Positions 15,611 through 24,503 are shown, numbered from the stretch's first letter. The stretch is DNA of 64,000 nucleotides from Acidimicrobiales bacterium (GCA_041394265.1 JAWKIO010000006.1:124001-188000); one strand, 5' to 3'. Program-made: numbers and translations. Notes: generated by a model from the letters alone, not told the origin.

Positions 15611-16158
15611 GGGAGCGTCAGACCGCGCAGCCGGCCGAGCGGCTTCTTCTTCTCCTTCGGGGGATCCAGGAACAGCTCGTTGAGGGTCTTCAGGGCGTCC
15701 TTGCGCCGGTCGTCCTCGAGACGGTCGATCAACAGGACGCCGTCGAGGTGATCGAGTTCGTGCTGGAAGAGGCGAGCGAGCAGTTCGTCGGCCTCGATCG
15801 AGATCTCGTTGCCGTCGAGGTCGTAGCCGGTGAGGTGGACTTCCTTCGGCCGGACGATGTCCCAGTGCAACCCAGGCACCGACAGGCAGCCCTCCTCGTA
15901 GAGCCACTCGCCCCGGGACTCTTCGATCTTGGGGTTGACGATCGACTTGGGGCCGTTGCCGTCGCCGAGGTCGTAGACGAAGAAGCGCCGATTGACCCCG
16001 ACCTGGGTGGCGGCGAGTCCGAGCCCCGGTTCGGCGTACATGGTGTCGAGCATGTCGTCGGCCAGCTTGGCCAACTTGGCGTCGATGTCGGTGACCGCGT
16101 CGGCCACTTTGCGCAACACCGGATCGCCGAAGATGCGGACTTCGTAGGGAACTGCCAT
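15607..16158 (-). CDS. def: Peptide deformylase
   Basis: A metalloenzyme that removes N-formyl groups from nascent proteins, 183 aa. All three family motifs are intact: GLGLAATQ (45-52), EGCLS (89-93, metal Cys91) and HELDH (133-137, metal His133/His137 and catalytic Glu134). A lysine-rich C-terminal tail of about 20 residues follows. ATG 16158 has TAGCCT ending 7 nt upstream, so it is probably leaderless. It heads the def-(micro-ORF)-fmt-rsmB operon and is divergent from the RsmC-like gene. Confidence 0.96.
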   Translation of the reverse strand: MAVPYEVRIFGDPVLRKVADAVTDIDAKLAKLADDMLDTMYAEPGLGLAATQVGVNRRFFVYDLGDGNGPKSIVNPKIEESRGEWLYEEGCLSVPGLHWDIVRPKEVHLTGYDLDGNEISIEADELLARLFQHELDHLDGVLLIDRLEDDRRKDALKTLNELFLDPPKEKKKPLGRLRGLTLP

Positions 16159-16165
16159 GTCCTCA

Positions 16166-16171
16166 AGGCTA
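16166..16171 (-). promoter_or_regulatory. -10 box (TAGCCT) of the def operon
   Basis: TAGCCT on the minus strand ends 7 nt before the def ATG. GAGG also occurs, but only 2 nt from the ATG, too close to act as a Shine-Dalgarno. Confidence 0.5.
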
Positions 16172-16240
16172 TCTGACCGGCAAGAGCTACCGTTCCAGGG
16201 GCCGGGCAGCCAGCGCGGTAGCGGGTACCGCAGGAGCCAG

Positions 16241-16879
16241 GTGACACCGAACGACCAGCCGACGAACGCTCGAGGGCACTATTTCGATGCCTCGCCGGCC
16301 ACACCGTCGAGCCGTCAGACCGTCGAACTGGCGCTGCCTGACCTTCGCCTGACCCTGGTCACCGATCGTGGCGTGTTCAGCGCCGACCGGGTCGATGCCG
16401 GCTCCAAGTTGCTCCTGCTCGACGGACCACCTGCGAATCCATCCGACTCGGTGCTGCTCGACATCGGCGCCGGCTACGGGCCGATCGCCTGCGCGCTGGC
16501 GCGCCGGAACCCGCAGGCCACCGTGTATGCCGTCGAGGTCAACGAACGAGCACGGGAACTGTGCCGGGAGAACGCCGGCGCCAACCGGCTCGACAACGTC
16601 ATCGTCGTGGCACCCGACGACGTGCCGGGCGATCTCGCCATCGACCGGATCTGGTCGAATCCTCCGATCCGAGTGGGCAAGCAGGCACTCCATGAGCTGC
16701 TGCTTCGCTGGCTGGCTCATCTCGCTCCCGGCGGCTCGGCCCATCTCGTGGTGCAGAAGCATCTCGGGGCCGACAGTCTGGCCCGCTGGCTCGACGGCCA
16801 GGGCTACCCCACCGTGCGCCGATCCAGCCGCAAGGCCTTCCGCCTTCTCGACGTCGCCCCACGAACGGAGCTCTCGTGA
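16241..16879 (+). CDS. RsmC-like class I SAM methyltransferase
   Basis: A 212-aa methyltransferase resembling the catalytic domain of 16S rRNA guanine-N2 methyltransferase RsmC. The SAM loop is LLDIGAGYGPIACALA, and Glu in YAVEVNERA binds the ribose. The catalytic SNPPIRVGK matches the NPPF/NPPY motif of N-methyltransferases. Only one domain is present, about the size of actinobacterial versions, whereas gamma-proteobacterial RsmC has two. I chose the GTG at 16241 because AGGAG lies 5 nt upstream; an ATG at 16157 would overlap def and add 28 unlike residues. Its stop overlaps the next gene's GTG by GTGA. Confidence 0.87.
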   Translation: MTPNDQPTNARGHYFDASPATPSSRQTVELALPDLRLTLVTDRGVFSADRVDAGSKLLLLDGPPANPSDSVLLDIGAGYGPIACALARRNPQATVYAVEVNERARELCRENAGANRLDNVIVVAPDDVPGDLAIDRIWSNPPIRVGKQALHELLLRWLAHLAPGGSAHLVVQKHLGADSLARWLDGQGYPTVRRSSRKAFRLLDVAPRTELS

Positions 16880-17409
16880 ACCAACCGGTCAAGACACTCT
16901 CCCCTACCGAGCTCAAGCGGCTGCATCGCGAGTGGCGACGCCAGACCGACCTGGAACTCGGCCTCATCCTCGACGGCGTCCAGAACCCGTTCAACGTCGG
17001 CTCGCTCTTCCGCTCGGCCGCCGCGTATCGCGTCGAGCGCATGTGGCTGTGCCCGCCGACGCCGGATCCCAGTGAGACCAAGGTCGCCAAGACCGCACTC
17101 GGATGCGAGCGACTCGTGTCGTGGGAGGTGGCAGCCACCGGGGTCGAAGCCGTCCAGGCGGCTCGCGCTGCGGGCTATGTCACCGTGGCGATCGAACTGA
17201 CGGCAACGGCGCGGCCCATGTTCCAGCTCGATCTCGGACCCAAGGTGGCGTTGGTGCTCGGCCACGAGGATCGCGGCGTCCACAAGCAGACCCTCGCCGA
17301 GGTCGACCACATCGCCTTCCTCCCCCAGCTCGGCAAGGTCGGTTCGCTCAACGTGGCCCAGGCCGGCACGGTCGCCCTCTACGAAGCGGCCCGCCAGCGC
17401 TGGCAGTGA
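16876..17409 (+). CDS. TrmH/SpoU-family RNA methyltransferase
   Basis: A 177-aa SPOUT methyltransferase without the extra N-terminal substrate domain. Motif 1 is QNPFNVGSLFRSAAAY, motif 2 GHEDRGVHKQ and motif 3 GSLNVAQAGTVALYE. This short form is like tRNA (Gm18) or (Cm34/Um34) enzymes, but the target cannot be fixed. The GTG start overlaps the stop of the RsmC-like gene (GTGA), so the two RNA-modification enzymes are coupled. It is convergent with the SDR gene, separated by 10 bp. Confidence 0.9.
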   Translation: MNQPVKTLSPTELKRLHREWRRQTDLELGLILDGVQNPFNVGSLFRSAAAYRVERMWLCPPTPDPSETKVAKTALGCERLVSWEVAATGVEAVQAARAAGYVTVAIELTATARPMFQLDLGPKVALVLGHEDRGVHKQTLAEVDHIAFLPQLGKVGSLNVAQAGTVALYEAARQRWQ

Positions 17410-17419
17410 GCGGGCATCG

Positions 17420-18262
17420 CTAGCCGGTGAACCAGCCGCCGTCGGGGTGGATCAGCTCGCCGGTGATGAAGCTTGCCTCATCGCTGAGGAGGAACAGGAT
17501 GAGGTTGGCCACCTCGACCGGTTGCCCCATGCGTCCCATCGGCGTGAGCGACATCAGCATCGTGCGCAGCTCGTCGGTCTCGTTCATGAGGCTGGTCATG
17601 TTGGTCTCGGTGAACCCCGGCCCGACACTGTTGACCCGGATCCCGAGTGGGGCCAGCGTCTTCGCTGCATTCTTCGTCAACATCCAGACACCCGCCTTCG
17701 AGACCGGGTAGCTCGGCGAACCCCACAACGGGTCGCGGGCCGCAATCGACGCGATGGTGACGATCGAGCCCTTCCGCTCCTGTTCGAGCATCACCCGAGA
17801 AGCCGCCTGGATGGCGAGCAGGGTGCCGGTGAGGTTGACGTCGAGGACCCGCCGCCAGTCGTCGATATCGAGTTCGGTGAGCGACGCCGCCGGATTGACG
17901 GCTGCGGCTTCGGCCCGCATCTGCATCAACTTGAGCCCGCCCTCACGATCGCCCGAGGTGTAGCTGCCGCTGCTGATCCCAGCCGCGGTGACGAGCAGAT
18001 CGACCCCTCCATAGGCGGCGATGGTGGCATCGACCATGGCCTCGTTGCCCTCGGGGCTGGCGGCATCGAGCTCAACGAACATGGCCGTGCCGCCGGCCGC
18101 CTCGATCGCCTCGACCGCAGCCCGACCCGGCTCCGGCTGGAGATCCGCGATCACGATCTTCGCTCCTTCGGCGGCGAGCTGGTCGGCACATGCCCGGCCG
18201 AGTCCGTTGCTGCCTCCGGTGATGATGGCGACGCGGTCGGTGAATCGATCTGGTCTGGTCAT
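17420..18262 (-). CDS. Short-chain dehydrogenase/reductase
   Basis: A classical SDR, 280 aa, NAD(P)-dependent oxidoreductase. The nucleotide motif is TGGSNGLGR (15-23), followed by TAAG (92-95) in place of the usual NNAG. The active site has Ser172, Tyr185 and Lys189 (SYPVSKAG). After the G loop the residue ending beta-2 is Asp40 (VIADLQ), which usually favours NAD(H). A 20-residue insertion after TAAG (ISSGSYTSGDREGG region) is longer than usual. The C-terminus HPDGGWFTG is typical of the family. Substrate unknown. The ATG at 18262 follows TAGCGT by 6 nt. Confidence 0.9.
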   Translation of the reverse strand: MTRPDRFTDRVAIITGGSNGLGRACADQLAAEGAKIVIADLQPEPGRAAVEAIEAAGGTAMFVELDAASPEGNEAMVDATIAAYGGVDLLVTAAGISSGSYTSGDREGGLKLMQMRAEAAAVNPAASLTELDIDDWRRVLDVNLTGTLLAIQAASRVMLEQERKGSIVTIASIAARDPLWGSPSYPVSKAGVWMLTKNAAKTLAPLGIRVNSVGPGFTETNMTSLMNETDELRTMLMSLTPMGRMGQPVEVANLILFLLSDEASFITGELIHPDGGWFTG

Positions 18263-18268
18263 GGCCGC

Positions 18269-18274
18269 ACGCTA
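18269..18274 (-). promoter_or_regulatory. -10 box (TAGCGT) of the SDR gene
   Basis: TAGCGT on the minus strand ends 6 nt before the ATG at 18262, with no Shine-Dalgarno between, consistent with a leaderless start. Confidence 0.45.
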
Positions 18275-18319
18275 CGGGCGAGACCCCGATCGATCAAGCA
18301 GCACGACCGATCAGGCACG

Positions 18320-19939
18320 TCATCCAGCAGCGTGGACGATCGCGCCGTCGACGATGGTGATCACGATCGACGTCTCGAGCAACGAGGCAGGCCCCTCAGC
18401 CAACGGATCGCGGTCGAGGACCACGAGGTCGGCCGCCAAGCCCTCCCGGAGCACGCCGGTGAGGTGGTCGAGGTGTGCCGCCCAGGCCGACTCGCGGGTG
18501 GCGTGGATCAGCGCGTTGGCGAGCGGCAGCGCCCATTCGGGCCGCAACGGTGCCAGCGACGGGTCGCCCGGGGAGCGTCGGGTGCTCGCCAGGTACATGT
18601 TGGGCAGCGGCTCCAGCGGCGCGGTCGGCGTGTCGGTCCCGAAGACCAGCGTGGCGCCGCCGTCGAGGTAGCCCGGCCAAGCAAAGCCGTTCTCGGCCCG
18701 TTCGACGCCGAGCATCTGGATCCAGATGGGCAGGATCGCAGGATCGAGGTGCACCGGCTGCATGGATGCCGTGACTCCAAGCGGCCCGAGCCGGGCGATG
18801 TCTTCGGTCTGGGCCGACTCGAGGTGTTCAATACGGTGGCGTCGACCGCTGGTGCCGTTCGTCGCCGCCGCCAGCTCCAAGGCGTCGAGGGCATTGCGAA
18901 CCGCCTGGTCGCCGATGGCGTGGATCGCCACCTGGAGGCCGGCGGCATCCGCGGCGGTCACGACTGGCTGCAGTGACTCGAGCGGCCAGATCGGCTCGTC
19001 GTTCGTCCCGTTGGTGTACGGGTCGATCATCGCTGCCGTGCACGCATCGATCGTGCCGTCGGTGATCAACTTGATGCCTGCAACTCGAAGGCGGTCGCTG
19101 CGGTAGCGGTCTCGCAGGGCGACGGCCGCCTCGACCTGTGCCAGCTCGGCCTCGGATGAGGACGACCGGTGAACGATCACGTGGGCGACGATCCGCGTCG
19201 TGAGCCGACCCGTGGCCTCGAGCCGTGCCATGGCCGCGAGTTCGCGGGCACCGACCGCCATCTCGACCGCCGACGTGATGCCGGCCGCTCGATACGCATC
19301 GAGGGCGGCGAGGACCTGGTCTTCGATTTCCGAATCCGGAACATCGGCCAACAACTGCCAGACGAGCTCGATGTTCGCGTTCTCGAGCAGATGGCCGGTT
19401 GCGTCACCGTTGACATCGCGCACGATCCGACCCCCGATCGGGTCCGGCGTGTCGCGGTCGATACCGAGCTCGGCCAATGCCGCGGAGTTCACCCACGACG
19501 AATGCAGGTCGTTCGCTTCGAGGTAGACCGGTCGATCCGGGATCACGGCGTCGAGCATCTCCTTGGTGGGCACCCCTCCGGGGATCGCCGTGCCGAGCCA
19601 GCTCGTACCGAGTACTCGTGGTGCGGTGGGATTCGCGTCGGCCCACCGCGCGATGCGGTGGCAGATGTCATCGAGGTCGACGGCGTCTCGCAGCTGCGCC
19701 TTGCGGAGATTGGCCCCGGTCATGGCGACGTGCACGTGTCCGTCGACGAATCCCGGCAGCACCAGGCCACCGTCGGCATCGATCCGCTTGGCGCCGGGCC
19801 CGGCGAGGGCGACCGCCTTCGCCGTCGACCCGACATACGCCAGGCGCGACCCGGCGATCACGACGGCCTCGGCAAATGGTTGCGCCTCGTCGGCGGTGAA
19901 CACCGTCCCACCGACGATCAGTGTCCGCTGTCCATCCAC
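18320..19939 (-). CDS. YtcJ-like amidohydrolase
   Basis: A metal-dependent amidohydrolase of the YtcJ-like group (amidohydrolase 3), 539 aa. The small beta-sandwich domain is split between the N- and C-termini (TLIVGGTVFTADEA; ADLVVLDRDPL). Metal ligands appear as His68 and His70 (DGHVHVA), a candidate carboxylated Lys in GIKLITDGT, His in IHAIGDQA and HRIEHLES, and Asp in FGTDTPTAPL. Substrate unknown. I set the GTG at 19939 because GGAGGG lies 6-7 nt upstream. A longer open frame to 20410 crosses a palindromic intergenic region and is rejected. A likely -10 (TAGAGT) lies about 55 bp upstream. Confidence 0.88.
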   Translation of the reverse strand: MDGQRTLIVGGTVFTADEAQPFAEAVVIAGSRLAYVGSTAKAVALAGPGAKRIDADGGLVLPGFVDGHVHVAMTGANLRKAQLRDAVDLDDICHRIARWADANPTAPRVLGTSWLGTAIPGGVPTKEMLDAVIPDRPVYLEANDLHSSWVNSAALAELGIDRDTPDPIGGRIVRDVNGDATGHLLENANIELVWQLLADVPDSEIEDQVLAALDAYRAAGITSAVEMAVGARELAAMARLEATGRLTTRIVAHVIVHRSSSSEAELAQVEAAVALRDRYRSDRLRVAGIKLITDGTIDACTAAMIDPYTNGTNDEPIWPLESLQPVVTAADAAGLQVAIHAIGDQAVRNALDALELAAATNGTSGRRHRIEHLESAQTEDIARLGPLGVTASMQPVHLDPAILPIWIQMLGVERAENGFAWPGYLDGGATLVFGTDTPTAPLEPLPNMYLASTRRSPGDPSLAPLRPEWALPLANALIHATRESAWAAHLDHLTGVLREGLAADLVVLDRDPLAEGPASLLETSIVITIVDGAIVHAAG

Positions 19940-20222
19940 CCGAGTCCCTCCCCTGCCGTATGCGTCGCTGCCGCTCGTACCGAACCGGGCGACTCTATAG
20001 CCCCGGCCCCACCATCGCCCGGTGCTCGTAGCTCCGGGACTGCGTCCAAACCAGCGGAACCTTCGGGGCTGCGTGCGCTCTGCACAACGCAGCCCCGAAG
20101 GTTGGGCGAGATCGTACGGAAGCCCGGCAGTTCGGGTGGCCGGCAGGTCGGCGGGGAGTCGACGTGGCCGGTGGGCGATGCCGGTGGTGGTCGATGCCGG
20201 TGGTGGATGCCGGGGAGGGTCG
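19940..20222. other. 283-bp non-coding region with palindromes
   Basis: No gene is seen here. The right part lies downstream of priA and the left part upstream of the amidohydrolase gene. It contains a large inverted repeat (20058-20103). It also has a short direct repeat GATGCCGGTGGTGG, present twice between about 20178 and 20207, and a candidate promoter TAGAGT on the minus strand near 19992-19997. Confidence 0.6.
20058..20103. repeat. 17-bp perfect inverted repeat downstream of priA
   Basis: The arms AACCTTCGGGGCTGCGT (20058-20074) and its exact complement (20087-20103) flank a 12-nt loop. The stem is stable enough for a terminator after priA, 120 bp from its stop. It lacks a T-tract on either strand, so a factor-assisted terminator, an RNA-stability element or a dispersed palindromic repeat are also possible. 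Confidence 0.8.
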
Positions 20223-21962
20223 TCAGATGCGGGGTGGGTCGACGGCCACTCGGGTGCGGGCCTTCGTGCGAGCGAGGTCGTCGAGGGCGTCAGCCAGGCG
20301 ATCGGGGTCGTCGGCCCGCACGAGGAATCGACCGTCGTCGGTGGGTCCGAGCACGGCGACATCGAGCCGCTGCTGCAGCGGTGCAACGGCCTCGGCTGCG
20401 CCCTTCCCACTCACCTCGGCCAGGGCCGAGAACGGTGGCCACCCGAGCTGACGCCGCAGCTCGGCTTCGGCCTCGGCGAAGCGACCGGGATCGGAGCGTA
20501 CCGCCGCCGCGAGCACCCGGTGCTCGGGCACCCGCGTCTGCACCATCACCCGGCCACCCCCGGTCCGCCCACCCACCATCCGAGCTGCCAGCACGAGCAG
20601 GGCCATGGCCTGCTCACCGGAGCGGTAGCGCTGCGCCATCAGCTCCTGGTCGAAGTCGAGGAACACGACCAGGCCGGCCTCGGGCACGCGATGCAGAACG
20701 GCCTCGGTCCCCACCACGATCCGAGCCGACGAGTCGTCGTCGAGCTCGCCGACGGGTTCCTGCGCCAGCGCCGCCAATTCCTCGCGGACCCGATCGACCC
20801 CGAGCCGCAGGCGCTTGAGGCCGGTGCCCCCGCAGTTGGCACAGACCTTGGGGCGCCGCTCCCCGGTCCAGGCGATCAGCTCGTCGTCGACTTCGGCCAT
20901 GAGATGTTCGCCGTCCTCGGTCTTGATCAGCTCGCCGCAGGTTCCGCAGGCCAACATTCGTGCCCGGCCCTTGCGGTTGAGCACGCAGACCACCCGCTCC
21001 CCCGACGCCCGGCCGGCGTGGAGCTGGCTGGCGAGCTGGGGTGAGAAGATGCCGGATCGCCCCGGATCCTCTCGCCGGCGGTCCACCACCTGGATCGGTG
21101 GCCAACCGGCTCGCTCGACCGAACGGGACAGCGTCAGGACCCGATCGGCGACGGCGAGTGCCGCCAGCGATGGGCATGGCGACACCAGCAGACACGGCAC
21201 CCCGGCGCGTCGGGCTCGCTCGATCGCAACGTCGCGAGCATGCCAGGTGGGATTGCGCTCCTCCTGGAGCGACTCGGCATGCTCGTCGAGAACGACCACG
21301 GCGGCCAGATCGGCAACGGGTGCCCAGACGGTGCTCCGTGCGCCGATCACGACGCCGCCGCTTGCGCCCAGGGCCCAGTCACGGCCGGAGAGGCGGATGA
21401 TTCCACCGGCCCGACGCAGCCGGGCCCCGTGGTAGCGGGCGTCGGCGACGTCGGGCGTGATGACGATCGCGTCGCCGGTGCGGGCGGCGGCGGCAACGAC
21501 ACCGAACAGATCGGAGGCCGGCGACGCCCGCAGGACACTGACACCGGGAAGGGCAAGGGCCTCGAGTGCCAACTCGCCCAGGGGGTCGAGCACCGTCTCG
21601 GCCAACTGTTGCGGTCCCGACCGGCCCTCGGGTACGGCGTCGACCATTCGCTCGGGGGATGCCGTCTTCATGACGGTGCCGAGGCGACCATGCCAGCGGT
21701 GGGCGGCCCAACGGGCGAGGTCGATGATGTCGGCGGGCGGCCCGACCGACGACCATTTGGAAATCGTTCGCAGCTCGACGCCGCTCGGTGGCTCGACGTC
21801 GACCTCGATCACCCAACCGGCAATACGCCGCCCGTGTAGGTCGACCCGCACCATGTCGCCGGGCGCGACCGTGCCCGCCCAGGGGGCGGGCACGAGATAG
21901 TCGAACGTCTTGTCCAACCCCGAGACCTCGGGGAGGACTCGAACGACACGGGGTGCTGACAC
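20223..21962 (-). CDS. priA: PriA-like primosomal protein N' without helicase motifs
   Basis: A replication-restart protein related to PriA, 579 aa against about 730 in E. coli. The N-terminal 3'-DNA-binding domain is present (VVRVLPEVSGLDKTFDYLVP; PGDMVRVDLHGRR). The helicase core is degenerate: no GxGKT Walker A is seen near residues 145-165. Walker B survives only as DEHA (226-229). Only four zinc-type cysteines remain (339, 342, 374, 377) of the usual eight. This is known for actinobacterial PriA and implies loss of ATP-driven unwinding while keeping DNA or partner binding. GTG 21962 follows TAGGCT by 7 nt, so the gene probably has its own leaderless promoter. Confidence 0.9.
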   Translation of the reverse strand: MSAPRVVRVLPEVSGLDKTFDYLVPAPWAGTVAPGDMVRVDLHGRRIAGWVIEVDVEPPSGVELRTISKWSSVGPPADIIDLARWAAHRWHGRLGTVMKTASPERMVDAVPEGRSGPQQLAETVLDPLGELALEALALPGVSVLRASPASDLFGVVAAAARTGDAIVITPDVADARYHGARLRRAGGIIRLSGRDWALGASGGVVIGARSTVWAPVADLAAVVVLDEHAESLQEERNPTWHARDVAIERARRAGVPCLLVSPCPSLAALAVADRVLTLSRSVERAGWPPIQVVDRRREDPGRSGIFSPQLASQLHAGRASGERVVCVLNRKGRARMLACGTCGELIKTEDGEHLMAEVDDELIAWTGERRPKVCANCGGTGLKRLRLGVDRVREELAALAQEPVGELDDDSSARIVVGTEAVLHRVPEAGLVVFLDFDQELMAQRYRSGEQAMALLVLAARMVGGRTGGGRVMVQTRVPEHRVLAAAVRSDPGRFAEAEAELRRQLGWPPFSALAEVSGKGAAEAVAPLQQRLDVAVLGPTDDGRFLVRADDPDRLADALDDLARTKARTRVAVDPPRI

Positions 21963-22014
21963 ACCCCTGAGCCTACGGTCGATCGCCAGCCTGACCAGCG
22001 TGACCGCCGGAGCA

Positions 22015-22041
22015 GATCAGCTTCGAAGCAGCGGGCTGATC
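22015..22041 (-). terminator. Possible hairpin at the metK 3' end
   Basis: GATCAGC and GCTGATC form a 7-bp inverted repeat with a 13-nt spacer that overlaps the metK stop codon. There is no T-tract, so termination is only a possibility. Confidence 0.3.
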
Positions 22042-23236
22042 AGAGACCGAGGGCGGTCTTGACGGCGTCGACCCGATCGAGGCGCTCCCACGTGAACGAC
22101 GAACCGTCCTCACGACCGAAATGCCCATACGCCGCCGTCTGCGAATAGATCGGCTGACGCAACGCCAGATGATCCAGAATCGCCCCCGGACGAAGATCGA
22201 ACACCTCGTTCACACACGCCGCGATCTTGACCGGATCCACATGCTCGGTCCCGAACGTCTCCACCATCACCGACATCGGACGAGCCACACCAATGGCATA
22301 CGCCACCTGCACCTCACACCGATCCGCCGCACCAGCCGCCACCAAATTCTTCGCCACCCACCGCGTCGCATACGCAGCCGAACGATCCACCTTCGAGGGA
22401 TCCTTCCCCGAGAACGCACCACCACCATGACGAGCCGACCCGCCATAGGTGTCCACGATGATCTTCCGGCCCGTCAACCCCGCATCACCCACCGGACCAC
22501 CGATCACGAACCGGCCCGTCGGATTCACCAACACCTCATAATCGTCATCCGCGAACTGCTCCGGAATCACCGGACGGATCACGTTCTCGATCAGATCCGG
22601 ACGAATCATCGAATCCCGATCGATCCCATCATCGTGCTGGGTCGAGATCAGCACCGTCCGCAACCGGACCGGCTTGCCATCCTCATAGTCGAACGTCACC
22701 TGGGTCTTGCCATCCGGACGCAGATACGGCACCGTGCCCGCCTTCCGCACATCGGCCAGGCGCTCCGCCATCCGATGCGCCGTATGAATCGGTAGCGGCA
22801 TCAACACATCGGTCTCGTTGCAGGCGTAGCCGAACATCATGCCCTGGTCACCGGCACCCTGCTCGTCATACGCGTCGGTCGTCCCCGACCCGCCCCGCAA
22901 CTCCTCGGACTTGTCCACACCCTGAGCGATATCGGCCGACTGCTCATCGATCGCGACCATCACCCCACAGGTGTTCCCATCGAACCCGTAGGACTCCTTG
23001 TCGTAACCAATCCGCGTGATCGTCTTGCGCACCACCGATGGAATATCGACATAGGCGTTCGTGGTGATCTCACCAGCAATGATCGCCATGCCCGTGGTCA
23101 CCAGCGTCTCACACGCCACCCGAGACATCGGATCCTGCTCCAACAACGCATCCAGAATCGAATCAGAAATCTGATCCGCCATCTTGTCAGGATGACCCTC
23201 GGTCACCGACTCAGACGTAAACGTGAAATTCTTCAA
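22040..23236 (-). CDS. metK: S-adenosylmethionine synthetase
   Basis: Makes SAM from methionine and ATP, 398 aa, full length. The N-terminal SESVTEGHPDKMADQISD, the signature GAGDQGMMFGYA and the phosphate-binding GGGAFSGKDPSKVDRSAAY are intact. The start is a TTG at 23236; no ATG or GTG in frame fits the conserved N-terminus. Its codon use differs visibly from its neighbours. Many codons end in G or T (GGT, GAT, CGT, GTG), whereas coaBC and priA strongly prefer C-ending codons. It lies 28 bp after coaBC on the same strand. No SAM riboswitch fits in that spacer. Confidence 0.96.
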   Translation of the reverse strand: MKNFTFTSESVTEGHPDKMADQISDSILDALLEQDPMSRVACETLVTTGMAIIAGEITTNAYVDIPSVVRKTITRIGYDKESYGFDGNTCGVMVAIDEQSADIAQGVDKSEELRGGSGTTDAYDEQGAGDQGMMFGYACNETDVLMPLPIHTAHRMAERLADVRKAGTVPYLRPDGKTQVTFDYEDGKPVRLRTVLISTQHDDGIDRDSMIRPDLIENVIRPVIPEQFADDDYEVLVNPTGRFVIGGPVGDAGLTGRKIIVDTYGGSARHGGGAFSGKDPSKVDRSAAYATRWVAKNLVAAGAADRCEVQVAYAIGVARPMSVMVETFGTEHVDPVKIAACVNEVFDLRPGAILDHLALRQPIYSQTAAYGHFGREDGSSFTWERLDRVDAVKTALGL

Positions 23237-23264
23237 CGGAGCTCGCTTTCGAAGGGGTACGAAA

Positions 23265-24485
23265 TCAGGGGTGTTCGGGGGCGTCGATGGCGTGCAATTT
23301 CGCTACCGCAACGTCGAGCACGACATCGGCCACAAGGTTCTTGTCGGCAAGTTCGGTGCGCTGTACAACACCTTCCACACCATAAATGGTGACGGCATTG
23401 GTGTCGTAGGCAAAACCGACCCCCGGCGCCGAGACATCATTGGCCACGATGAAGTCGGCGTTCTTGCGCTCGAGCTTTCCCTTGGCGTTGGCTTCGAGGT
23501 CGTTGGTCTCGGCGGCGAAACCGATGAGCACCTGGCCTGCGGGCTTGTTGGCTCCGAGGCCGGCAAGGATGTCGACGGTCGGTTCGAGGACGACCTGGGG
23601 GACGCCTTCGTGCTTCTTGATCTTGTCCCCGGCCACCGTGGCGGGGCGGAAGTCGGCGACGGCGGCGGCCATGACGATCACGTCGCTCGACGCCGAGCGT
23701 GCATTCACGGCGTCGGCCATCTGCTGTGCGGTCTCGACGCTGACGACGTCGATCGCGGGATGCACGGGTCGGTCGACGGTGGTGACGAGCGTGACATCGG
23801 CCCCTCGCCGGCGTGCGGCCTCGGCAATGGCGTAGCCCTGCTTGCCCGACGACCGGTTGCCGATGTAGCGCACCGGGTCGATTGCCTCACGGGTGCCCCC
23901 GGCGGTGACCATCACGCTCCGGCCGGTGAGATCGTCGGTCTGGGTCAGGATGTCGACGACGGCTTCCACCACGGTGGCAGGACTGGCCAGACGGCCACGA
24001 CCGATGTCACCGCCGGCGAGTCGGCCTTCCTCGGGCGGGACGATGTGAACACCGCGATCGCGGAGCACCTCGAGGTTCTCCTGGACCGCCGGGTGATCCC
24101 ACATCTCGGTGTGCATCGCGGGCGCTACGACCACCGGGGCGACCGTGGCGATCAGCGTGGCCGACAGCAGGTCGGCCGAGCGTCCCATTCGATAGTCGGC
24201 GAGGATCCGTGCCGTCGCCGGGCAGACCAGGATCAGATCGGCAGTCTGCCCCATCGTGGTGTGGGGAATCGGATCGGGGTCATCCCACAACGAGGTCTTG
24301 ACGTGTTCGGACCCGAGTGCGGTGAACGTGGTGGGCCCGACCATGTGCAGCGCCGCGTCGGTGAGCACGGGCACCACATGGGCACCGAGGTCGACCAGAC
24401 GGCGCATGACCTCGATGGCTTTGTACGCGGCAATGCCGCCGGTGACGCCGAGAACGATGCGCTTGTTGCCGAGGATGGGATCCAC
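23265..24485 (-). CDS. coaBC: Bifunctional phosphopantothenoylcysteine decarboxylase/synthetase
   Basis: Two consecutive steps of coenzyme A synthesis, 406 aa. The CoaC flavoprotein half (about 1-185) has TGGIAAYKAIE and the active-site block PAMHTEMW; Asn is replaced by His compared with the E. coli PAMN form. The CoaB half (about 190-406) has VTAGGTREAIDPVRYIGNRSSGKQG, DKIKKHEG and the Asn of ANDVS, which forms the acyl-cytidylate reaction site. The GTG at 24485 lies 18 bp after rpoZ. The gmk-rpoZ-coaBC-metK-priA order is common in actinobacteria. Confidence 0.95.
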   Translation of the reverse strand: MDPILGNKRIVLGVTGGIAAYKAIEVMRRLVDLGAHVVPVLTDAALHMVGPTTFTALGSEHVKTSLWDDPDPIPHTTMGQTADLILVCPATARILADYRMGRSADLLSATLIATVAPVVVAPAMHTEMWDHPAVQENLEVLRDRGVHIVPPEEGRLAGGDIGRGRLASPATVVEAVVDILTQTDDLTGRSVMVTAGGTREAIDPVRYIGNRSSGKQGYAIAEAARRRGADVTLVTTVDRPVHPAIDVVSVETAQQMADAVNARSASSDVIVMAAAVADFRPATVAGDKIKKHEGVPQVVLEPTVDILAGLGANKPAGQVLIGFAAETNDLEANAKGKLERKNADFIVANDVSAPGVGFAYDTNAVTIYGVEGVVQRTELADKNLVADVVLDVAVAKLHAIDAPEHP

Positions 24486-24503
24486 GGTGACGGCCGAACC
24501 GGA

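Noticed and set aside
18320..20410. 696-aa version of the amidohydrolase
   Set aside because: The added N-terminus covers a palindromic intergenic region and part of priA. GTG 19939 has a good Shine-Dalgarno and the family's normal start.
23237..23264. SAM riboswitch before metK
   Set aside because: Only 28 bp separate coaBC from metK, too short for any known SAM riboswitch.
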